Assembly: GCA_022511055.1 (NCBI GenBank)
Contig: JAFLSH010000013.1
Location: forward strand, 1-18,910
Length of the DNA: 18,910 bases
Source of the DNA: Prevotella sp.
GTDB lineage: Bacteria; Bacteroidota; Bacteroidia; Bacteroidales; Bacteroidaceae
Direction: 5' to 3'
Each line of letters begins with the position of its first letter. Position 1 is the stretch's first letter. Under the pieces are notes generated by a model that worked only from the letters and a program-made list of their open reading frames with translations, was not told the origin of the DNA and did no database searches. The translations under genes were made by a program, and so were the position numbers. This document shows positions 14,992-18,910 of this stretch, piece by piece.

Positions 14992-16557
14992 ATGAAGAAG
15001 AGTACGATATGGATTATAGCCGTGGTGATGGGGCTGTCATTCGCCGGGTTGCTGTTCCTTCAGCTGTCTTACATTGAGCAGATGGCAAAGATGAAGAAAG
15101 AACAGTTCGACGAGTCGGTGAACCGCAGTCTTTATCAGGCATCGCGTAACCTTGAGATGAACGAGACGCTCCGCTATCTGGAAAAGGATGTCAACGAGAC
15201 GGAGCGGCGGGCTTTCAGGAAGGACTCGGTCATGGCGCAGTCAGGCCGGCTGAACGACGTGATACAGCACACCCATCAGTACTCTGTTTCGGGCAAGGAT
15301 GGCACCATCTACTCCTCGTTTGAGCTGAAGACCATCACTACCAAGCCGGCCACCATTCCGAAGGCCATGATTCTGCATTCCGACAAGAGTTCCATCGACG
15401 AAGCCTCGAAGTCATTGCAGGAGATTGTGCGCAACCGCTACATCTACCAGAAGGCCCTGCTCGACGAGGTGGTCTACAACATACTCTACACGGCCAGCAA
15501 CAAGCCGCTGAAGGAGAGGGTGAACTTCAAGTCGCTCGACCATGACATTCGCACCGAGCTGCTGAACAACGGGGTCAGCATTCCCTACCATCTCACGGTG
15601 TCGACGACCGACGGGCGCGAGGTCTACCGCTGCCCGGAATACTCAGAGAAGGGCAAGGAGTACACCTACGAGACGGTGCTTTTCCGCAACGACCCTTCGC
15701 CGCGAATGGGCGTGGTGCGCATTCACTTTCCCGATGTCAGTTCCTACATCTTCTCCAGTGTCCGCTTCATGATTCCCGCAATGGTGTTCACGGTGGTGCT
15801 GCTGGTGACCTTCATCTTCACCATCTTCATCATTTTCCGCCAGAAGCGCTACACGGAGATAAAGAACGACTTCATCAACAACATGACCCACGAGCTGAAG
15901 ACCCCCATCACCAGCATCTCGCTGGCCGCCCAGATGCTGGGCGACGACTCCGTGCCGAAGAGCCCGCAGATGACAAAACACCTCGGCGGGGTTATCAACG
16001 ACGAGTCGAAGCGCCTGCGCTTCCTGGTCGAGCGGGTGCTGCAAATGTCGATGTTTGACCGCAAGACCGCCTCGTTCAACAAGGAGGAGCTTGACCTGAA
16101 CGAGCTGCTGGAGTCGATTGCCAGCACCTTCTCGCTGCGCGTGGAGCATACGGGCGGGCATATCTACACAGAGATTGAGGCCGTTGACTCTGCCATCTTC
16201 GTTGACGAGGTGCATTTCCAGAATGCCATCACCAACCTGATGGACAACGCCGTGAAATACCGCAATCCCGACCGACCGCTCGACCTCTACATACGCACGT
16301 GGAACACGAAGGACCGCCTCTGCTTCTCTATCCGCGACACGGGCCTGGGCATCAAGAAGGAAGACGTGAAGAAAATCTTCGACCGCTTCTACCGCGTACA
16401 CACGGGTAATGTCCACGACGTGAAGGGCTTCGGTCTGGGACTGGCATACGTGAAGAAAATCATCTCGCTGCACGATGGCGACATCAAGTGCGAGAGCGAG
16501 CTGGGCAAGGGCACGACGTTTACCGTGACACTGCCCATACTGAAAGAGACATCATAA
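14992..16557 (+). CDS. rprX: RprX-like sensor histidine kinase
   Basis: A 521-residue inner-membrane kinase. It has TM1 at about 5-26, a periplasmic sensor region (about 27-257), TM2 at about 258-281 (FMIPAMVFTVVLLV), HisKA with phosphoacceptor H300 in NMTHELKTPITS, and HATPase with N box NLMDNAVKY, G1 DTGLGIK and G2 GFGLGLAYVKKI. Size, layout and the regulator 29 nt downstream fit the RprX/RprY pair of Bacteroides fragilis and relatives; the gene name is by resemblance. The start at 14992 is preferred to an in-frame TTG at 14974, because that codon lies within the promoter. The sensor domain has no motif I recognise. It should phosphorylate the downstream regulator. Confidence 0.9.
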   Translation: MKKSTIWIIAVVMGLSFAGLLFLQLSYIEQMAKMKKEQFDESVNRSLYQASRNLEMNETLRYLEKDVNETERRAFRKDSVMAQSGRLNDVIQHTHQYSVSGKDGTIYSSFELKTITTKPATIPKAMILHSDKSSIDEASKSLQEIVRNRYIYQKALLDEVVYNILYTASNKPLKERVNFKSLDHDIRTELLNNGVSIPYHLTVSTTDGREVYRCPEYSEKGKEYTYETVLFRNDPSPRMGVVRIHFPDVSSYIFSSVRFMIPAMVFTVVLLVTFIFTIFIIFRQKRYTEIKNDFINNMTHELKTPITSISLAAQMLGDDSVPKSPQMTKHLGGVINDESKRLRFLVERVLQMSMFDRKTASFNKEELDLNELLESIASTFSLRVEHTGGHIYTEIEAVDSAIFVDEVHFQNAITNLMDNAVKYRNPDRPLDLYIRTWNTKDRLCFSIRDTGLGIKKEDVKKIFDRFYRVHTGNVHDVKGFGLGLAYVKKIISLHDGDIKCESELGKGTTFTVTLPILKETS

Positions 16558-16586
16558 TATTAACCAACAAAAAAGTAAAGACGATT

Positions 16587-17285
16587 ATGGAAGACAATTT
16601 GAAAATTCTTCTTTGCGAAGACGATGAAAACCTCGGAATGCTTCTCCGTGAGTATTTGGCATCCAAGGGTTACGAGGCAGAACTCTGCGCCGACGGCGAG
16701 GCTGGCTTCAGGGCCTTCCTGAAGTCGAAGTTCGACATCTGCGTACTCGACGTGATGATGCCCAAGAAAGACGGCTACACCCTGGCCAAAGAGATTCGCC
16801 AGGCCAACGCCGACATGCCCATTATCTTCCTCACTGCCAGGACGCAGAAGGACGACATTCTCGAAGGCTTCAAGAACGGTGCCGACGACTACATCACCAA
16901 GCCGTTCTCCATGGAGGAGCTTGTGCTGCGCATTGAGGCCATACTGCGCCGTGTGCGCGGCAAGAAGAGCAAGGAGTCGACCCTCTACCACATTGGCGAC
17001 TTCATCTTCGACACCCAGAAGCAGCTGCTGGCCATTGGCGACAAGCAGACCAAGCTGACCACGAAGGAGAACGAGCTGCTGGCCCTGCTCTGCGCGCATG
17101 CCAACGAGATATTGCAGCGCGACTATGCCCTGAAGACCATCTGGATTGACGACAACTACTTCAATGCCCGCTCCATGGATGTCTACATCACCAAGCTGCG
17201 CAAGCATCTGAAGGACGACCCGAAGATTGAAATCATCAACATTCACGGCAAGGGCTACAAGCTCATCACGCCGGAGGATGAATGA
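16587..17285 (+). CDS. rprY: RprY-like OmpR-family response regulator
   Basis: A 232-residue DNA-binding regulator. The receiver domain (1-120) has the acidic pair D12/D13, the phosphoacceptor D55 in VLDVMMPKKDG, the Thr of the FLTART motif and K105 in ITKPF. The C-terminal winged helix (about 130-230) shows LTTKENELLALL and the SMDVYITKLRKHL recognition helix, ending in IHGKGYKL, all typical of OmpR/PhoB proteins. It begins 29 nt after the kinase stop, with no Shine-Dalgarno. Its stop overlaps the next gene's start (ATGA). RprY homologues have been linked to oxidative stress and metabolism in Porphyromonas gingivalis; the regulon here is unknown. Confidence 0.92.
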   Translation: MEDNLKILLCEDDENLGMLLREYLASKGYEAELCADGEAGFRAFLKSKFDICVLDVMMPKKDGYTLAKEIRQANADMPIIFLTARTQKDDILEGFKNGADDYITKPFSMEELVLRIEAILRRVRGKKSKESTLYHIGDFIFDTQKQLLAIGDKQTKLTTKENELLALLCAHANEILQRDYALKTIWIDDNYFNARSMDVYITKLRKHLKDDPKIEIINIHGKGYKLITPEDE

Positions 17286-17482
17286 CCCGGAAAACCGAGG
17301 TTGCCGTGAAAGGGTTGAAGGCACACTGTGGATTGGCGCTGATAGCTGTCGGCGCCATTCTTTTGGCGGTCTGCTACGTGGCCGGCGTTGAGACGAACAC
17401 CGAGCTGCTGGCAGGGCTGGCGCTCATTATTGCGGGCTTCAGCCTGCATATATGGCTACAGAAACGGGCGGAAAAATATTAA
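17282..17482 (+). CDS. Small two-helix membrane protein, coupled to the regulator
   Basis: A 66-residue protein with two hydrophobic segments (about 15-36, CGLALIAVGAILLAVCYVAG, and about 41-59, ELLAGLALIIAGFSLHIWL), a basic N terminus and a basic C terminus (KRAEKY). By the positive-inside rule both ends should face the cytoplasm. The ATG overlaps the TGA of the regulator gene, the standard arrangement for translational coupling, which argues that this is a real gene despite its size. I do not recognise a family. A membrane accessory of the two-component system is plausible by position only. GGAGG occurs 4 nt before the ATG but inside regulator codons. Confidence 0.75.
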   Translation: MTRKTEVAVKGLKAHCGLALIAVGAILLAVCYVAGVETNTELLAGLALIIAGFSLHIWLQKRAEKY

Positions 17483-17506
17483 ATTCTGTTAAAGTCCGCC
17501 CGTTTC
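17461..17506 (+). terminator. Inverted repeat ending the two-component operon
   Basis: A perfect 12-bp inverted repeat, GAAACGGGCGGA (17461-17472) and TCCGCCCGTTTC (17495-17506), has a 22-nt AT-rich loop containing the small protein's stop codon. The left arm is the last codons of that gene. No T-run follows, so it may be a weak or factor-assisted terminator, or a 3'-end stabiliser. Confidence 0.6.
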
Positions 17507-17541
17507 CCGTTTCCCTGCTCCCGTTTCTCGTTAAAAATGAT

Positions 17542-17549
17542 TACCTTTG
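17542..17549 (+). promoter_or_regulatory. Predicted -7 element of the rpsF operon
   Basis: TACCTTTG matches the -7 consensus. The -33 position (about 17518-17522) has no TTTG and is instead occupied by a CCCGTTT-type repeat. The implied start near 17553 gives a leader of about 43 nt. Confidence 0.6.
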
Positions 17550-17595
17550 CACCCGCTTTCAAAGCAAGTAAACATTTATTAATTAATTTCTTAGT

Positions 17596-17940
17596 ATGAA
17601 TCAATACGAAACCGTTTTCATTTTGACTCCCGTTTTGTCTGATGACCAGATGAAGGAAACGGCTGGAAAGTTCATGAAAGTTCTCACTGACAATGGTGCA
17701 GAAATCCTGAACGAAGAAGCCTGGGGATTGAAGAAGATGGCCTATGCTATTCAGAAGAAGTCGACAGGTTTCTACTACCTGGTAGAGTTCAAGGCAGAGC
17801 CATCAGTGATTAAGACATTGGAAGTGGCCTTCCGCCGCGATGAGCGGGTTATCCGCTTCCAGACTGTTAAACTTGACAAATATGCTATCGAGTACGCCGA
17901 GAAGCGTCGGGCAAAGTTTGCTAAAAAAGAGGAGGCTTAA
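17596..17940 (+). CDS. rpsF: Small-subunit ribosomal protein bS6
   Basis: bS6 binds 16S rRNA as a dimer with bS18. The 114-residue product starts MNQYETVFILTPVLSDDQ and has the LKKMAYAIQKKSTGFYYLVEF core and the RRDERVIRF strand of the family. Its acidic end KKEEA is encoded by bases that also form the Shine-Dalgarno for rpsR. The gene itself has no Shine-Dalgarno (TTTCTTAGTATG). It is first of three co-transcribed ribosomal genes. In the Flavobacterium johnsoniae ribosome bS6 helps, with bS18 and bS21, to hide the anti-Shine-Dalgarno. Confidence 0.97.
   Translation: MNQYETVFILTPVLSDDQMKETAGKFMKVLTDNGAEILNEEAWGLKKMAYAIQKKSTGFYYLVEFKAEPSVIKTLEVAFRRDERVIRFQTVKLDKYAIEYAEKRRAKFAKKEEA
17929..17935 (+). 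promoter_or_regulatory. Strong Shine-Dalgarno before rpsR
   Basis: GAGGAGG, with AGGAGG fully complementary to the anti-Shine-Dalgarno core CCUCCU, ends 8 nt before the rpsR ATG. It overlaps the last codons of rpsF (Glu-Glu-Ala), so coding constraint may contribute. Strong sites before rpsR have been reported in several Bacteroidota classes. Confidence 0.75.
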
Positions 17941-17943
17941 ACC

Positions 17944-18210
17944 ATGGCAGAACAGAGCGAAATCCGTTATTTGACTGCTCCTTCTATCGACACGAAGAAG
18001 AAGAAGTATTGCCGTTTCAAGAAGAGCGGTATCAAGTATATTGACTACAAAGACCCCGAGTTCCTGAAGAAGTTCCTCAACGAACAGGGTAAGATTCTGC
18101 CCCGCCGCATCACGGGCACCTCTCTGAAGTATCAGCGCCGCGTGGCTCAGGCCGTTAAGCGCGCCCGCCAGATTGCGCTGCTGCCTTACGTAACTGACTT
18201 GATGAAGTAA
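17944..18210 (+). CDS. rpsR: Small-subunit ribosomal protein bS18
   Basis: This 88-residue basic protein is bS18: YCRFKKSGIKYIDYKD, LPRRITGTSLKYQRRVAQAVKRARQI as two adjoining family signatures, and the IALLPYVTD ending. Length is normal to slightly long. It starts 3 nt after rpsF and 21 nt before rplI. bS18 is one of the proteins that seal off the anti-Shine-Dalgarno in Bacteroidota ribosomes, which gives the strong Shine-Dalgarno in front of this gene a likely autoregulatory meaning. Confidence 0.97.
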   Translation: MAEQSEIRYLTAPSIDTKKKKYCRFKKSGIKYIDYKDPEFLKKFLNEQGKILPRRITGTSLKYQRRVAQAVKRARQIALLPYVTDLMK

Positions 18211-18214
18211 ACTT

Positions 18215-18222
18215 TAAGGAGG
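18215..18222 (+). promoter_or_regulatory. Strong Shine-Dalgarno before rplI
   Basis: TAAGGAGG ends 9 nt before the rplI ATG. Unlike the rpsR site, it lies wholly in non-coding DNA (the 21-nt gap), so it cannot be a by-product of codons. It pairs with at least seven bases of a canonical anti-Shine-Dalgarno. Confidence 0.88.
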
Positions 18223-18231
18223 AAACGCATT

Positions 18232-18804
18232 ATGGAAATTATACTGAAAGAAGATATTATCGGTCTGGGTTACAAGAACGATATTGTGAACGTGAAGTCG
18301 GGCTATGGCCGCAACTACCTCATTCCGCAGGGAAAGGCCGTGATTGCCTCACCCTCTGCCCGCAAGGTACTGGCTGAGAATCTGCGCCAGCAGGCTCACA
18401 AGCTGGCTGCCCAGAAGGCTGCCGCTGAGGAGAAGGGTAACGCCCTGAACGGCGTGGCTCTCGAGATTGCTGCCAAGGTCAGCGCAACCGGCCAGCTCTA
18501 TGGCTCTGTCAACACCGCCATTGTGGCTGAGGAGCTGAAGAAGAAGGGCTTCGATGTAGACCGCAAGATTGTCACCATGCGTGACATCAAGACCGTGGGC
18601 GACTACGTGGCTCTGGTACACTTCCACAAGGAGGTGGTCATCGAAGTGCCTGTCAAGGTGGTTGCTGAGAACGCCGAGGAACTGAAGGCTGCTGCCAAAG
18701 AGGCTGAGGCCGCCGCTGCTCCTGTTGCCGCTGAGGCAGAGGAGGCTCCCGTTGCAGAACAGGAAGCTCCCGCAGCAGAGGAAGAGGCTCCCGCAGCAGA
18801 ATAA
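18232..18804 (+). CDS. rplI: Large-subunit ribosomal protein bL9 with acidic tail
   Basis: bL9 binds 23S rRNA near the L1 stalk and affects frame maintenance. The N domain shows MEIILKEDIIGLGYKND and the signature GYGRNYLIPQGKA, followed by the long connecting helix and the C domain ending near EVPVKVVAE. Standard bL9 is about 149 residues; this one is 190. The extra 40 or so residues are almost only Ala, Glu, Pro and Val and include a 21-nt tandem repeat. It is last in the rpsF operon, carries an exceptional Shine-Dalgarno, and is followed by a terminator. Confidence 0.97.
   Translation: MEIILKEDIIGLGYKNDIVNVKSGYGRNYLIPQGKAVIASPSARKVLAENLRQQAHKLAAQKAAAEEKGNALNGVALEIAAKVSATGQLYGSVNTAIVAEELKKKGFDVDRKIVTMRDIKTVGDYVALVHFHKEVVIEVPVKVVAENAEELKAAAKEAEAAAAPVAAEAEEAPVAEQEAPAAEEEAPAAE
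18742..18801 (+). repeat. 21-nt tandem repeat in the rplI tail
   Basis: Almost three copies of a 21-nt unit encode EAPVAEQ, EAPAAEE and EAPAAE at the C terminus of bL9. The unit length is a multiple of three, so copy-number change by slippage would keep the reading frame. Confidence 0.85.
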
Positions 18805-18875
18805 TCAGAAAATTCTTAAATCAATAAATAATTATTAACTGCTGTAAAAGGTAATCATTGTTTATTTTAAACACC

Positions 18876-18909
18876 AAAATCCCGATGGCCCATGGCCACC
18901 GGGATTTTT
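18876..18909 (+). terminator. Rho-independent terminator after rplI
   Basis: AAAATCCCG (18876-18884) pairs with CGGGATTTT (18900-18908), and TGGCC (18886-18890) with GGCCA (18894-18898), across one A/C mismatch and a 3-nt loop. The T-run TTTTT follows at the window edge. It closes the rpsF-rpsR-rplI operon about 70 nt after its last stop codon. Confidence 0.9.
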
Positions 18910-18910
18910 C

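Noticed and set aside
15643..16473. Minus-strand open frame of 276 codons inside the rprX-like gene
   Set aside because: It is antisense to the conserved HisKA/HATPase domains, a common artefact of GC-rich third positions.
17273..17277. GGAGG before the small membrane protein as a Shine-Dalgarno
   Set aside because: It lies only 4 nt from the ATG and is made of regulator codons (Pro-Glu-Asp). ATGA coupling explains translation without it.
1..18910. CRISPR array, insertion sequence, prophage, tRNA or rRNA genes
   Set aside because: No regularly spaced repeats, transposase or integrase motifs, or RNA gene signatures were seen on either strand.

Overview
The window looks like a housekeeping stretch of a Bacteroidota chromosome, most likely order Bacteroidales and possibly Prevotellaceae (the family is an inference). 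The evidence is: repeated Bacteroidota-type promoters (TTTG, 19-21 nt, then TAnnTTTG, often TATCTTTGCAGC or TACCTTTG); almost no Shine-Dalgarno sequences; an EF-G2-type elongation factor; an RprX/RprY-like two-component pair; and TPR-containing sensor kinases of a kind common in gut and oral Bacteroidales. No mobile element, CRISPR array, rRNA or tRNA gene was found.

Layout. (1) 100-3792, plus strand: translation block thrS, then a terminator, then infC-rpmI-rplT with its own promoter, closed by a strong hairpin. (2) 3862-5227, minus strand: a two-gene unit, an HExxH-motif protein followed by a coiled-coil envelope protein that resembles the Cbp1 collagen-binding adhesin family. (3) 5388-7442, plus: NAD-dependent DNA ligase ligA, convergent with hemW (minus, 7480-8622). 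(4) 8753-10912, plus: a paralogous EF-G (EF-G2 type) divergent from hemW, whose GTPase-centre residues are replaced. (5) 11001-14595, minus: two tandem paralogous TPR sensor histidine kinases with no adjacent response regulator. (6) 14596-14991: a 396-bp regulatory gap with a palindrome, short tandem repeats and two divergent promoters. (7) 14992-17482, plus: an RprX-like sensor kinase, an RprY-like OmpR-family regulator, and a 66-residue two-helix membrane protein that overlaps the regulator's stop codon. (8) 17596-18804, plus: rpsF-rpsR-rplI (bS6-bS18-bL9), ending in a terminator at the window edge.

The most interesting observation is in block 8. In a genome whose genes otherwise lack Shine-Dalgarno sites, rpsR and rplI are each preceded by a strong, well-spaced one (AGGAGG and TAAGGAGG). 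bS6 and bS18 belong to the pocket that hides the anti-Shine-Dalgarno of Bacteroidota ribosomes, so this operon looks wired to sense its own products; extension to rplI seems less described. Other points: the EF-G2 with a Ser at the catalytic His position; a promoter that makes the rprX-like mRNA essentially leaderless; a possible third component of that two-component system; and low-complexity C-terminal tails on IF-3 and bL9.
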